DNA of 64,000 nt from Erythroxylum novogranatense (taxonomy: Eukaryota; Streptophyta; Magnoliopsida; Malpighiales; Erythroxylaceae). The number at the start of each line of letters is the position of its first letter. The first letter of the stretch is position 1. The position numbers were made by a program, and so were the translations under genes. The notes under the pieces were generated by a model. That model was not told the DNA's origin. It made no database searches and saw nothing but the letters and a program-made list of their open reading frames with translations. Location of the stretch: the NCBI GenBank assembly GCA_029891385.1, contig CM057227.1, positions 97,035,818-97,099,817 on the forward strand, written 5' to 3'. This document shows positions 33,774 through 46,756 of this stretch, piece by piece.

Positions 33774-35834
33774 TGTTGGATCGGAAAAAGAAAACAGGCT
33801 TTGTTTGGAAAAACGGTAGATTTCAAAACTTTTAAGAAATCATTACTTGCAGCGGAAGCAACAAATCCAAATCAACATGCCAATCCATACATGATATGGT
33901 ATAAGGATAATAAAATATAAACAAGATCAGGAGTATTACCGACTCATTTGCTACAGCTTTAAATCATCGCTGCGCTATCCTCTCCTTCTTCGTGTATCCA
34001 AATTCTTTGCCTTTGACTCCTTTCCTTTAGCAATCTACTTTCTCCTTGTTGTAGTATCCTCAACCAATTAGATTTACCACCTATTCTTCAAGGACAATTA
34101 GGTTAACAAAATCCTTTGGTGGGAAAGGAGAAGAAATGTTTGGAGGAGATTTTCTTAGAAGAAGAAGAAGAAAAATTGAAACTCTTTCAATTGGTATTTT
34201 CGATTCTCTCTTTCATGAAAAGGAGAGAAGGTGTAAAGAACATGCATGAACTCTTTCTTGCCTACCAATTTCGTATATGCATGGATGGAAGGAGAGAGAC
34301 GCATCAAATGCATCACTTCTTTCATTAATCACTCATAAAATAGCCAATAAATGAGATTATCTTCATTTATCTTTATGATGGCTATTTGAAAAGACCATAA
34401 CCTAAAATTCAATACCTAATTTCGATTTTGCCAAGAAGAAAGAAGGAAGATGGTCCATCTAATGTACATCTTTCATCTTTAATCTAATGAATGCAAATAG
34501 GTTACAAGCCAACATTAAAAGACCACCATTAAACCATTTAATGGTAAGTTCATAACTCCATTTAATGATGATTAACCATAATAAAGACCATCTTTATTTA
34601 GCATTTTAATGTCAAATGTGTGGTTACACATTTAACCTAAGAATAACTGAAATTGCTATCTTCTTCTTAAAAAAATTGTTTTAATATAATTAATCTAATT
34701 AATTACATTAAACCAAAAACCAAGCCCATTACTAAATGTAGATTTGGGCTTCTTTAATTAGACCAAGCCCAAGATTCAATTATGGGCTTCTAATTAACCT
34801 CCATTTATATTTCTTACTTAGCTTGATAACTTTCCTTAAAGCCAAGTGGGGAATCATATTGGACTTTGATAATTCAAGCTCCAATAAGCCCAGAATTAAT
34901 TCAATCTCATTGGAATTAATTCTAGCTTATTAACTAAATGTCATTCCACTAAAGACAATTAGTTGAACTCTTGAATTATTAAATATTATGAGAATAAGTC
35001 CAATTGCAAACCCTATTTAAAACCTTATTATAGCCATCTGCACAACAAAGGATAAAATTATTGTTTTGCCCTTATATTGGTTTTTCCTTCTAGATCTCTT
35101 ATTTTACTTTATATGGTGATTAACACATAAGATCTCATCTCAGTGTTAAGACTTGATGGGTAGCTAGTCCATTAAACTACTGGCGTCAGTTTAATCACCA
35201 AATCTCCTTAAAACATCTAGAAGAGATGATAATACTATAAACTCTTTATTTGAGTGAATGTTCCCTCATACATGTTTCAATTAATAATTTCAACATGCAG
35301 ACACTGGATTAATACTCTGTAAAAATCCATTCCGATCATATCAAGAATTATAATGAAACATATATGAGTTCACCACTCATCAAGATTATGGTTCATAATA
35401 AGCGAATGCTTATGTTGTATGTTTTAAGATTAAAGTAACGACTCACTTTATTCTTGAAAACATACTTGATTCCAGATTCATTTAATAGTGCCATTATCGA
35501 TAGTCATCTACTATCATGATATGAAACTCATCATTCCCTTGAAGTAAACTCCTTTACTTATATGGAGATAAATCGCAACACACTAGATCTAAACCATAAT
35601 CAAGCGACCAACTTGATTATTCAACTGTGAATCAATTAATTCATATTCTAATAATATACATGTTTCCCATACATCTCTATGTATATGTATATTACTTACA
35701 AAAGAATCTTGGTACCTTATGACTAGATATATAATGCTTATACAGATAAAACCAAACTCTTTTGTTTCGTTAATAATAAATATTTTCATTACAAAACTGT
35801 AACTGAAGAAGATAAAGTTACATGTAAATACACT
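33774..35834 (-). repeat. Middle LTR of the composite, truncated
   Basis: It begins TGTTGGATCGG at 33774 beside a perfect primer-binding site and follows the other two LTRs to GTAAATACACT. There it jumps into RT sequence. The last 36 bp or so of the LTR, including its CCAACA end, are missing. It served as the 5' LTR of copy 1 and the 3' LTR of copy 2. Confidence 0.9.
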
Positions 35835-37142
35835 GCGTAACAGATATCCGGTCTAGTGAATAGCATTGCATACATCAAACTACCAACTGCCGAAGCATAT
35901 GGAATGTTACGCATGTGTTCAACCTCCTCTTGGGTTTTAGGTGCTTGTTCTTTTGAAAGTTTGATTCCATGTCTAGTAGGTGTAAAACCCCTCTTGGAAT
36001 CTTGCATGGCGAACTTATTGAGCATATTCTCAATGTAGGTTAGTTGAGACAAAGTTATCTACTTGTTCTTTCGATCCCTTATAAGTTTGATCCCTAGAAC
36101 ATAGGTAGCCTCTCCCAAATCCTTCATTGAAAACTGTTCATTCAGTCATTCCTTAACCGCAGATAACCTTCCCACATCATTCCCAATGAGCAGAATGTCA
36201 TCAACATAAAGGATTAGGAAAATAACCTTACCTTCTTGTATTCTTTTATAAACACAAGGCTCATCTAGGTTTTGTATGAACCCATAGGTTTTGATAGCCT
36301 TATCAAACTAAATGTTCCAAGACCTAGATGCTTGCTTAAGTCCATAAATGGACCTTTGTAACTTGCAAACCTTATGCTCATTACCGGGCTCAATGAATCC
36401 TTCTGGTTGAGCCATATAAATGGTGTCCTCAAGATCCTCATTAAGAAATGCGGTCTTGACATCCATTTGTCATATTTCATAATCGAAATAGGCTACTATG
36501 GTCAAAAGAATCTTGATGGACTTAAGCATGGCAACCGGAGAAAAAGTCTCCTCATAGTCTATACCCTCCTTTTGAGTATAGCCTTTAGCTACCAATCTAG
36601 CTTTAAAGGTCTCTACCTTTGTTGGACCCCGATTCCCTTTAAGCTTGTTTTCTTTAGTTTAAGGTTTAGATTGATAAATTTCTTTTAATTAGATTAATTT
36701 GGGATTGTTAGTACTTAGTTAATAGAAATTAATTGGAGGTATTTAGTTAAAATTGGAGTTTGATAAGTTTTTAGAAATTAAAAAGATTAAGATGGAATAA
36801 GCGCATGATAGGAAGATCATATATGTGTTTAAGGCTTAAGGTTAATAAAGTGGGCTTTAAGCCCTTTTTAATATCATTTAAATGAAGAAGAAAGGAAGCA
36901 TTTGGGCTAGGGTCCATATAAGTGAAATTAAAGGAGAAAAGAAGGAAATGTTTGATGATGTAGTCTTAAAATATGAAGAAGGAAACGAAAATGGCAAGGA
37001 AAGGAAGAACTAAATGAAACTACGTAGTTTTTGGATGGGAGCTTAGGTTTTTTAAAGTGTAAGTAGCAAAGTTATCTTAGGTTATAATAGAAACACACGA
37101 AACTTACAAGAGAAAGAAGAAAAAGAGAAGGAGTTTTTGGTT

Positions 37143-37178
37143 GAAGAAGAAGAAGAAGAAGAAGAAGAAGAAGAAGAG
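37143..37178. repeat. (GAA)n microsatellite in solo LTR
   Basis: About twelve GAA units in a purine-rich part of the solo LTR. Confidence 0.9.
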
Positions 37179-38762
37179 AAGTAAGAGCTTAGGCTTTTAT
37201 GCTTGAAAAAGGAGGGTTTAAGAGTTTTATTCAAGAAGAAAGTGGAAGAGAAGAGTTTAAGCTTTCCATAGGAGCAAAAGCAATTCGTGGGACATCCTCC
37301 AAGGTAAGAGAATTTCGAAATTCTTGGGTATTTTAGGTAGGTTTTGGTTTAAATAGCTTAGTTTAGGTATGGGTTAAGTTAGGTAGGTGTTAATTCAAGT
37401 TTTCCTTTCCTTAGAAATGTTCGATTTTGATATCCTATGTTCTTATGGGATAATTATGCTTAATGAAGGTGAAGTGAGGCATTTAGAGGAAGAGCCAAGG
37501 CCATTTGACCATCCTACAAGCTAAAGGAAATTAAGGTGGGTGATTTTCTTAATAATTGAGTTAATAGGCTATTTAACGTTTTTATACTAAAGGTTAATTA
37601 TGCTTTCCAATGACTTAATAATTTTAAATTAATTACTCTTTGTGTTGATTATAATTTGTATAAAGTGTCTTTTGTACGTAAGTTTATGTTGGAAGTGCGT
37701 ATTAAATGATTTGTTAAGTGAAAAAGGTTCGGATATGTGAACTTGGCGATTATGTGCAAATTGTGTGAAAGTGACATTTTGTAAGGGCCATTGTGGGTAA
37801 TGCTTATAAATTATGTGATTTGCATGTTTACTTTGGGTTTGTGGTGGTCTCATAAGAGTCAGGTGCACCCGTCTACCCATAGGCTTCTCCCGCCTGCCCG
37901 CTAGAGGCATTGGAGTTCCTCTCAGGGATTCCTATAAGTCACGGCTACACATGACCGCTTCGCGGGATTGTGTAGTACGTTCTGTTTCGGATCCACCCGA
38001 ACCACTTTTGATGTGTTTTCGTGATATGTGATTTGTAACTTGTTTGATATGATGAATTGGGTGAAGAGATTGAGAAATTGAACATGTTTGATCTATGTGA
38101 CATTGATTCTGCAAGAAAATGAATGTATAATGTTTTGCTTATTCCTTAATTATTAAGTTATTGCCCACGGAGCCGTCGAGCTCACCCCCCATTTCCCCTC
38201 CACAGGTGTCGAGCGAGAAACCGAGTCACCGCATCGGGATTGAGGCAACTTCGATGCATTTTGCTTTTGAAGTTGTATTTACGAAAACAAAGCTTTAGAT
38301 AGCATTTTGGAACTAATGTTGTACTTTGTATTTTGTTCCTTAAGACTTTGATGTATTTGGGCTAAAATTCCCTCTAAAGCTTTGTAGTTACTTGTTTCCA
38401 TGTAAATGTAAGAGTTTTGAATTTCAAATGTATCTTGTATATGTTTTCTAAGAATGTATGGATGTATGGTTGAATTTGATAAAAGTAAGGATGAGCTTGT
38501 ATTTTCTTTAGGTTTTGAAATAGATAGATGCCTAAGAGTATGTTACTGCCATTGGAATTGGGATATTTGGTTTGAGATGTGTTGTGGAAGTTTGGATATT
38601 GAGTTTGCCTTATGCAGGTAATGGAGTTTAGAAGAGCAACTTGAAGTTTTGGCTAGAGCATTTCTAGGGGAAGTGTTGTCCAATTTTTCCCAATTTGGAC
38701 AGCCACTTTTTTTGGGTTTTAGAGTAGTTTAGAGAGATATTTTCAGTGAGATGCCTTCTTGA

Positions 38763-39800
38763 AGATTGTAGTACATATTAAGAGCTTTCTAATGATATGT
38801 AATTTGTCACAATTGGACTTAAAATGAAAAAGTTATGAGAGCTGAAAGGTTTCAGCTACTGTTGTTATCCACTAGATTTTGCAGAATCTTTGGATGGGTT
38901 TATGACCCTCTTGGAGACAGATTTGATTTTTTCTTTCTTTATAGAAAATGTATATTATCTTCTCATATTTCCAATGAGGTATAATTGGTCAAATTTAGAC
39001 TTAGGATGAAGAAGTTATGAGATTGAGAAAATGATAGTTACTATTCATTTGAATTGAGTTACTGTTTTATTGAATTTTTGCAGGCAGTAACTTTGAGAGT
39101 GTTTTTACCTCTCTAAATAATTGAATTAACTTTTTCTCCCTTCATGAAACTTGTAGATAATCCTTTCTTCTTTCTAATGAGGTATTCTATGCCTTATTTC
39201 GAGTTAGGAGTAAAAAGTTATGGGGTTTAGACCTAGTTCAATTACTGTTCATTTGACAATTTTGGGCAGAACCTTTGGGAGGGTTTTTCACCCATTTAGA
39301 GCTTGTTTTGGTTTTTCCATCCTTCATAGAACATGTAGATTATCTTTTCCCCTTTCCAACTAGGTATCATTTGCAATTATTGGAGTTAAGAATAAAAAGT
39401 TATAAGGTTAGAAAGATTGCAGGTACTATTCATTTGGTCAATTTACTGTTCCATTGGTATTTTTATAGGTAGAAAATTTGAGGGTGTTTTTACCTCTTTA
39501 AATGACTAAACTGACTTTTGCACTCTTCATGAAAGTTGTAACTTATCTCTTTATCTTTCCAATGAGGTAAAATGTGTCATTTTTCGACCTGTGTGCTAAA
39601 AGATATAAATGTTCAAATTCTTGGCATTGTGTAGGGAAATTTAATTTTCGTGGCAGCAACTTTAAAGCAATTTGTGACCCTCTTAATGGCTAAATTAGTT
39701 TTTAAATCCTTATAGGAAGTTGTAGAGCTTCCTTTTATCTTTTTATTGACACTAAATTTACAAAATTTAGATTTCGGGGTGAAAAGTTATTAAAGTTTAA
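38763..39800. repeat. Ladder of about 190-bp LTR modules
   Basis: Six degenerate copies of a module containing GAAA.TTGTAGAT.AT, TTTCYAATGAGGTAT and AAAAAGTTATGAG-like words. The anchor TTTCTAATGA/TTTCCAATGA starts at 38786, 38968, 39171, 39353 and 39556, a spacing of 182, 203, 182 and 203 bp. A sixth, weaker copy follows near 39740. Confidence 0.8.
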
Positions 39801-42800
39801 AGTTAGAGAAGTTTTCATTAGTTTTAAGAGTTGAATTTTCAATTTGGAGAAATTAAACCCCGTTTCCTATTTTATTCGTTTCTCCTCCGTTTGCCCTCCG
39901 ATTTTCATGATTTTTGAAGCGTTGGATTTCAAAAAAAAAAATATACTTGTTTTTGGTAACATGAGAGTTTCGGGTTTTAGTCAGAAATTACGGATAAGAT
40001 TAAAGCGAGTCAATTATGTAACGGATTTGGATATAAATCCGTCTTTGGGCGATTTTGTGATCTATAGAGATCCGATTGAGGAGATTTTTGATTCTATGTA
40101 ACCTAGAGATATGGAATTTCATTTAACTTAGGAATCGGATTTAATTGTGGGCCCTAAGCAGATCAAATTTTATTGGAGGAAAATTAGGGTAAAATTACCA
40201 AGATTTGTTTGGATGACATTAAAATTAAGTTCAATTTGAGATTTCTTTCGTGGTGCGGAATTCCTCCCTCATGAGATGCGCATCCAGATGTCACGTAGGA
40301 CGTCGGACACGCGACTCACTGGGGAGGGGTTCCAACAACCTTTCCATCCGATCCCCTTTTCCTTTTGTAGATCCATTTACACCCTATGGCTTTTAGACCT
40401 GGTGGTAGATCTATAAGGACCCAGAATTCATTAGTATACATAGAATCTATTTCTGATTCCATCACCTTGAGCCATTTTCCTGCATCAACATCATTAATAG
40501 CCTGTTTATACGTAATGAGGTCTATTTCTTCTTGGCCCGATATGGCAATTAAGCCTTCTCCTAAACCTAGATACCTATCTGACTGTCTCACAACCCTCCC
40601 ACAACATCTAGGCTCACCTTGATGTTCAGGTTGCACTTCTGATTCAACTTTTGAATCCATTTCGACATCTTGTTCTGTCATATCCAAAACAACTCTTGGT
40701 TTGGATGAAATAGCTAACTCCTTTAGTACTACTTCACTTCTTCCTTTGTGCTTATTCACAAACTCTTCCTCTAAAAAGGTTGCATTTGTCGACACAAATA
40801 CCTTCTTATCATGAGGACTGTAAACATAGTGCCCTCGAGTTCTCGTAGGATATCCTACAAACAAACATACTTTTGACCTTGGTTCCATCTTTGTGGATTC
40901 AGGCTTTAGAGCATGGGTTGGGCAGCCCCAAGTCCTCAAATACCTTAATGAAGGCACTCGGCCAGTCCACAACTCCCTAGGTGTTTTAGGCACCAATTTG
41001 GACGGAGCAAAGTTAAAAAGATATGTTGCCGTTTGTATGGCATATCCCCATAACGATTCTGAAAGGCTAGCGTAGGACATCATTGATCTTACCATTTCTA
41101 ATAGAGTTCTACTTCTCCTCTCTGCTACACCATTCTGTTGAGGTGTACGAGGAGCTGACAAATTGGAAACAATTCCATTGTCAATTAAATATTGCTGGAA
41201 CTCTCTAGATAAATACTCACCACCTCGATCTGATCGAAGCTGTTTTAATGGCTTGCCAAGTTGCTTCTCAGCTTCAACTTTGAATTCTTTGAACTTTTCA
41301 AAAGATTTACTCTTTTTATGCATCAAATACAAATAGCCATGTCTTGAGTAATCATCTATAAAAATTATGAAATATTCATAACCTCCTCTAGCTTGTACAT
41401 TCATGGGCCCACACACATCAGTATGTACCAGGTCCAATGTGGATTCAGATCTGTTTCCGTTAGAAGGAAATGAGGCTTTGGTCATTTTTCCTTCAATACA
41501 AGATTCACAAGTGGGTAATGGATCACTATCCAAGCCCATAAGGATCCCATCCTTTACTAGCCTGTCAAGTATTTTTTGATTGATATGACCCATTCTTAAG
41601 TGCCACAGATACTTTGAATTAATGCTAGAGATTTTGGATTGTCTTGGTTTTATCAATTCTGTGGTGTTTAGTGAGCCTTTCATAGGTTCTATAAAAAAAC
41701 AATCCCTGTTTAGTTATCGCTTCACAAATAAAATCTTTATTCTCATATATTGAAACAACCTTTTCAAAATATAAGGAATAACCATATTTTATTAGACAAA
41801 AAATAGAAATCATGTTCCTTACAATCATTGGCATGTAATAAACATCCTCCAAATATAACCTATGACCAATAGGAAAGTCCAAGATAACTACTCCCACTGA
41901 TTCTGCTGAAACATAGGAACCATCTGCTATCTTGACTTGAAACTGGCCTTTAGGTAGTCTTTTCCTTTGCTGGATCCCCTGCAAAGAATTACAAACATGG
42001 TTAGTAGCTCCTGAATCTAATATCCAAGAAGTAGATAAATCTGCCACATTTCTAGTTCCTAACAAACTTAGGAAGCCCATACCTTGTTTGCTTTTGAGGG
42101 ACTCTAGGTAGAATGGACAGTTTCTTTTCCAGTGGCCCATCTCATCACAGTGGAAACACTTTTCTTTGATGTTCTCTTTGGCCTTCTTTTTCATAGATTT
42201 GGCCTTAACCCCTGTTCGGGCCTTCTTTTTCATTGGACCCTTTTTCTTTTCCTTGCCCTTACCCTTGGGCTTAGAAGAAGAAGTTACATTAGCTTCTGGC
42301 CCATGAGCCTTAATATTCAATATCTCCTCCGTGCTCTGGAGGGTATTCATCAACTCACTCAAGGTGCAATCCTTGTTGTTGAGCTCATAGTCCAACTTAA
42401 ACTACTGAAAAGAAGAGTTTAAACTATTGATGATCATAATCATCTGCGTGTCCGGATCCATATCCGCCCCAAGCATCTCAGCCTCAGTGACCACAGAGAT
42501 TACCTTCATCATGTAATCCCACATCGGTTCACCAGGTTTCTGTCTGAGATTATGAAAGGTTTGGATAGCTTTCACTCTTGCAGACCTAGTCTTCACACCA
42601 AACATCTCATGTAGGTGATGGACCATTACACTAGCAGTTTTCATACAAGCAATTTTCTTTTACAGCATGCCGCTGACAGAAACCATAATATAACACTTAG
42701 TAGTCTTGTTAGCATTCTGCCAACGCTCATGTTGTTGGACTTGCTCAGGAGTTGAATCTCCACTTGGAGGTGTAGGCTCATTTTCAGTTAACACCCATGA

Positions 42801-42905
42801 AATACGTTCATATTGAAGAACAATGTCAAGGTTACATCTCCATTCATTAAAATTGTATCCGTTTTCCAATTTGTTATTAGTCAAGAGCAGGTTGAGTGGA
42901 TTCAT

Positions 42906-44339
42906 TTTGTGGTTGATTATGTCTGAAAATATAAATTTTTAAAACATGAGCATACTAGTCAACAATTTATGGAACTTTGTATAAAATCATGATGCATGTA
43001 TGCATGATGATATATTTAACAAAACTTAAAAAATTAAAACATTATACGACGGTTATTTTTCTTATCTATAACAGACTAAATGACGGTGGGCCATCTTATC
43101 CATTAAAAGAAAAAACTGGGACCCTCCCACAAAAAAACTACCAAGTATCTCATGCCCAATTTTTTAAGAAGCGTCTTAATTTGGTCCATACTTTTACCAA
43201 CAGAGCTACAGTGGGCAGTTTATTGATAAAAAATGTTGAGTGTTTAACCATTTGATTCATTCACTAAAGATACCTACAAACCATGCCTCGGTGGGAGGTC
43301 ACATTTGCTATCATTAAGTGGACTTATCCTTAAGGAGACCCAAACCATGCAAGATCTAGGATCCATGCCCTCCGATGGGGAGTAATACTTCACCACATGC
43401 AAACGGGCCATCATTTGGAGACCGTTGACTCTCACAGGAGCATCCTCTCCCACTCAATCTTTTTGGGCTTTAAGTTTTAAATATCATCTTATCTAGATGC
43501 AATTTATTATCCATCCTATATTGTTTCATTATATATCTCATACATAATGAATGCATGGCAAAGCCTAGGGTTGGCAATTTTCTAAATGACATGCAATCAC
43601 ATAATATCACATATTATAAGCATTCATTTCTCCATTTATCACATGAACTAATAAAGCCACTTTTTGATTGTCCATCCTAGAAAAATTAAATAATTACAAG
43701 CCTTTTAGGCCCAAAGTATTCTTCTTGGACTTGGATCTTCCGCTTCGAACTCTTCAAAAACATGATCCGGTACATTCGGTAAACAAAATGTAATGGCATA
43801 TATGAAAATCGAATTTTGTCACTTTGAAAAATAAAATTCCAGCACCAGATTTTTAGAAAACTAAATCTTTGTTTTGACAAAAAATTTCAGCACTAGTTTT
43901 CATTAAAACCGAAGCTCATTTCATGAAAATAAAAAACCAACACTTAGTATTTTAGTAAAACCGAAATTTGATTCTTTGAAACAAAATTCCAGCACTTGTT
44001 TTCACAAAACTTATGTCAATACACAAAAGGATACACCAAAAATTTTACCTATCCATTTCTTCAATCCATGGCTGCTCCATCTTTATCATTAGATCAATTT
44101 GTACATTACAAAATCAAAGAAAATAGAAAAAAGAAACCAAGGAGGAAACATGGTGATGATAGATCGCCCTCCTTGTTACAACCAATGATGAAACCTTACA
44201 AGGTAAATTTAACTTCTATGGACAACCAAAAGAGCAAACATACACCATGTATATTTCTATCACATAAAAATATGCAGCATACACAAAAAGATTGCCAACC
44301 CATGCATCCAATATATAGGAACCGAATCATGCATTAGAA
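42906..44339 (-). other. Copia leader of copy 2, with about 50-bp tandem repeats
   Basis: It corresponds to 32322-33755 and is closely similar to it. The CCAGCAC-type tandem array lies at about 43832-44010. No gene is supported. Confidence 0.75.
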
Positions 44340-44355
44340 CCTGGCTCTGATACTA
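44340..44355 (-). other. Primer-binding site of Copia copy 2
   Basis: The minus strand reads TAGTATCAGAGCCAGG, one change from the perfect site of copy 1. It lies two bases from the LTR at 44358. Confidence 0.85.
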
Positions 44356-44357
44356 AT

Positions 44358-46453
44358 TGTTGGATCGGAAAAAGAAAACATGCTTTGTTTAGAAAAACGG
44401 TAGATTTCAAAACTTTTAAGAAATCATTACTTGCAGCAGAAGCAACAAATCCAAATCAACATGCCAATCCATACATGATACGGTATAAGGATAATAAAAT
44501 ATAAACAAAATCAGGAGTATTACCGACTCATTCGCTACAGCTTTAAATCATCGCTGCGCTATCCTCTCCTTCTTCGTGTATCCAAATCCTTTGCCTTTGA
44601 CTCTTTTCCTTTAGCAATCTAATTTCTCCTTGTTGTAGTATCCTCAACCAATTAGATTTACCACCTGTTCTTCAAGGACAATTAGGTTAACAAAATCCTT
44701 TGGTAGGAAAGGAGAAGAAATGTTTGGAGGAGATTTTCTTAGAAGAAGAAGAAGAAAAATTGAAACTCTTTCAATTGGTATTTTCGATTCTCTCTTTCAC
44801 GAAAAGGAGAGAAGGTGTAAAGAATATGCAAGAACTCTTTCTTGCCTACCAATTTCGTATATGCATGGATGGAAGGAGAGAGAGGCATCAAATGCATCAC
44901 TTCTTTCATTAATCACTCATAAAATAGCCAATAAATGAGATTATCTTCATTTATCTTTATAATGGCTATTTGAAAAGACCATAACCTAAAATTCAATACC
45001 CAATTTCGATTTTGCCAAGAAGAAAGAAGGAAGATGGTCCATCTAATGTACATATTTCATCTTTAATCTAATGAATGCAAATAGGTTACAAGCCAACATT
45101 AAAAGACAACCATTAAACCATTTAACGGTAAGTTCATAACTCCATTTAATGATGATTAATCATAATAAAGACCATCTTTATTTAGCATTTTAATGCCAAA
45201 TGTGTGGTTACACATTTAACCTAGGAATAACTGAAATTGCTATCTTCTTCTTAAAAAAATTGTTTTAATATAATTAATCTAATTAATTACATTAAACCAA
45301 AAACCAAGCCCATTACTAAATGTAGATTTGGGCTTCTTTAATTAGACCAAGCTCAAGATTCAATTATGGGCTTCTAATTAACCTCCATTTATATTTCTTA
45401 CTTAGCTTGATAACTTTCCTTAAAGCCAAGTGGGGAATCATATTGGACTTTGATAATTCAAGCTCTAATAAGCCCAGAATTAATTCAATCTCATTGGAAT
45501 TAATTCTAGCTTATTAACTAAATGTCATTCCACTAAAGACAATTAGTTGAACTATTGAATTATTAAATATTATGAGAATATGTCCAATTGCAAACCCTAT
45601 TTAGAACCTTATTATAGCCATCTGCATAACAAAGGATAAAATTACTGTTTTGCCCTTATGTTGGTTTTTCCTTCTAGATCCCTCATTTTACTTTATATGG
45701 TGATTAACACATAAGATCTCATCTCAGTGTTAAGACTTGATGGGTAGCTAGTCTATCAAACTACTGGCGCCAGTTTAATTACCAAATCTCCTTAAAACAT
45801 CTAGAAGAGATGATAACACTATAAACTCTTTATTTGAGTGAATGTTTCCTGATACATGTTTTAATTAATAATTCCAACATGCAGACACTGGATTAATACT
45901 CTATAAAAATCCATTCCGATCATATCAAGAATTATAATGAAACATATATGAGTTCACCACTCATCAAGATTATGGTTCATAATAAGCGAATGCTTAAGTT
46001 GTATGTTTTAAGATTAAAGTAACGACCCACTTTATTTTTGAAAATATACTTGATTCCAGATTCATTTAATAGTGCCATTATCGATAGTCTTCTACTATCA
46101 TGATATGAAACTCATCATTCCCTTGAATTAAACTCCTTTACTTATATGGAGATAAATCGCAACACTACAGTCTAAATCATAATCAAGCGACCAACTTAAT
46201 TATTCAACTGTGAATCAATTAATTCAGATTCTAATAATATACATGTTTCCTATACATCTCTATGTATATGTATATTACTTACAAAAGAATCTTGGTACCT
46301 TATGACCAGATATATAATGCTCATACAGATAAAACCAAACTCTTTTGTTTTATTAATAATAAATATTTTCATTACAAAACTGTAACTGAAGAAGATAAAG
46401 TTACATGTAAATACACTTGCTTTCTAGGGCACTATATTTACTTAACTCGAACA
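44358..46453 (-). repeat. Right (5') LTR of the composite, full length
   Basis: At 2096 bp from TGTTGGATCGG to CTCGAACA, this is the only uninterrupted and untruncated LTR of the three. CACAC (46454-46458), the partner of 21731-21735, follows directly. Confidence 0.92.
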
Positions 46454-46458
46454 CACAC

Positions 46459-46756
46459 AATATTGTTAATGGTGGTAATGACCATAAGGATGAACATATA
46501 AGCTTCTGTGACTATGTGCTAGTTGAATGATGACATTTGAGGACATATATACTCGTATAGAGTTAGACATGCTCATTTCTTTAGTGGTCATAGCCATGTC
46601 CACTAACCATATAAGTGACTAAAACTATGTATCTCTATGACATTAATTTTTTAGGCTTAAAAGTTAGGGAAAATCATCATATACGATTGTGTGGGTGACT
46701 GTGTGTAGTTTAAAAATATTATTTTTTAATATTTAAAAGGCCTAATAAGAAATAGA
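46459..46756. other. Unassigned 300-bp stretch between two Copia elements
   Basis: AT-rich sequence between the CACAC duplication and the start of the small Copia element. It should be target sequence of the composite insertion. No protein or repeat motif was recognised. Confidence 0.4.

Larger units (their letters stand above)
36620..40337 (+). mobile_element. Solo LTR, 3.72 kb, same 'TGTTGGACCCCGA' family
   Basis: It starts TGTTGGACCCCGATTCCC and ends GGGGTTCCAACA. ACCTT at 36615-36619 and 40338-40342 is the 5-bp target duplication. Removing the insertion restores the RT reading of the Copia host exactly as in copy 1 (29757-29776). No coding motif was seen, so it is a solo LTR. A (GAA)n tract lies at about 37143-37178. 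At 38763-39800 there is a tandem ladder of a roughly 190-bp module. The open frames inside are unsupported. Confidence 0.9.
35835..42905 (-). pseudogene. Copia Gag-Pol polyprotein, copy 2 (deleted and interrupted)
   Basis: From the gag start at 42905 the frame runs leftwards: gag (42905-42396, with breaks near 42660 and 42400), the zinc knuckle CFHCDEMGHWKRNC and the protease site WILDSGATNHV within 42395-41625, then integrase and the RT start in one open frame 41683-40343. That frame holds the HHCC block and D, D and E boxes (VHTDVCGPMNV, LRSDRGGEYLSR, PQQNGVAERR), and [14 protein letters not shown] at its end. A solo LTR (36620-40337) interrupts RT. RT resumes at 36619, with the YVDD box near 36200, and stops at the deletion junction at 35835. 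About 630 bp of RT end, RNase H and polypurine tract are absent. It is therefore non-functional, although its integrase segment is better preserved than in copy 1. Confidence 0.9.
21736..46453 (-). mobile_element. Tandem Copia composite: LTR-internal-LTR-internal-LTR
   Basis: Three LTRs of one family (21736-28351, 33774-35834, 44358-46453) alternate with two internal regions (28352-33773 and 35835-44357), all in minus orientation. The outer ends are flanked by the same 5-bp duplication, CACAC, at 21731-21735 and 46454-46458. The dimer therefore occupies one insertion site. Primer-binding sites lie beside the second and third LTRs (33756-33771, 44340-44355). A polypurine tract lies at the first LTR; the second was lost in a deletion. 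Two solo LTRs of another family are nested in it. The structure is what unequal crossing-over between the LTRs of two sister copies of one insertion would leave. Integration of an already tandem cDNA is the alternative. The internal regions are closely similar along their length. Confidence 0.88.

Noticed and set aside
38763..39800. Regular array with alternating spacing, considered as a CRISPR array.
   Set aside because: The units are degenerate throughout, with no identical short repeats separated by unique spacers, and the array lies inside a plant solo LTR.
40386..41075. Plus-strand frames of 60-104 residues over the Copia internal regions (also 29416-30703, 35856-36038 and 36374-36688).
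   Set aside because: They lie opposite the polyprotein frame and are shadows of it.
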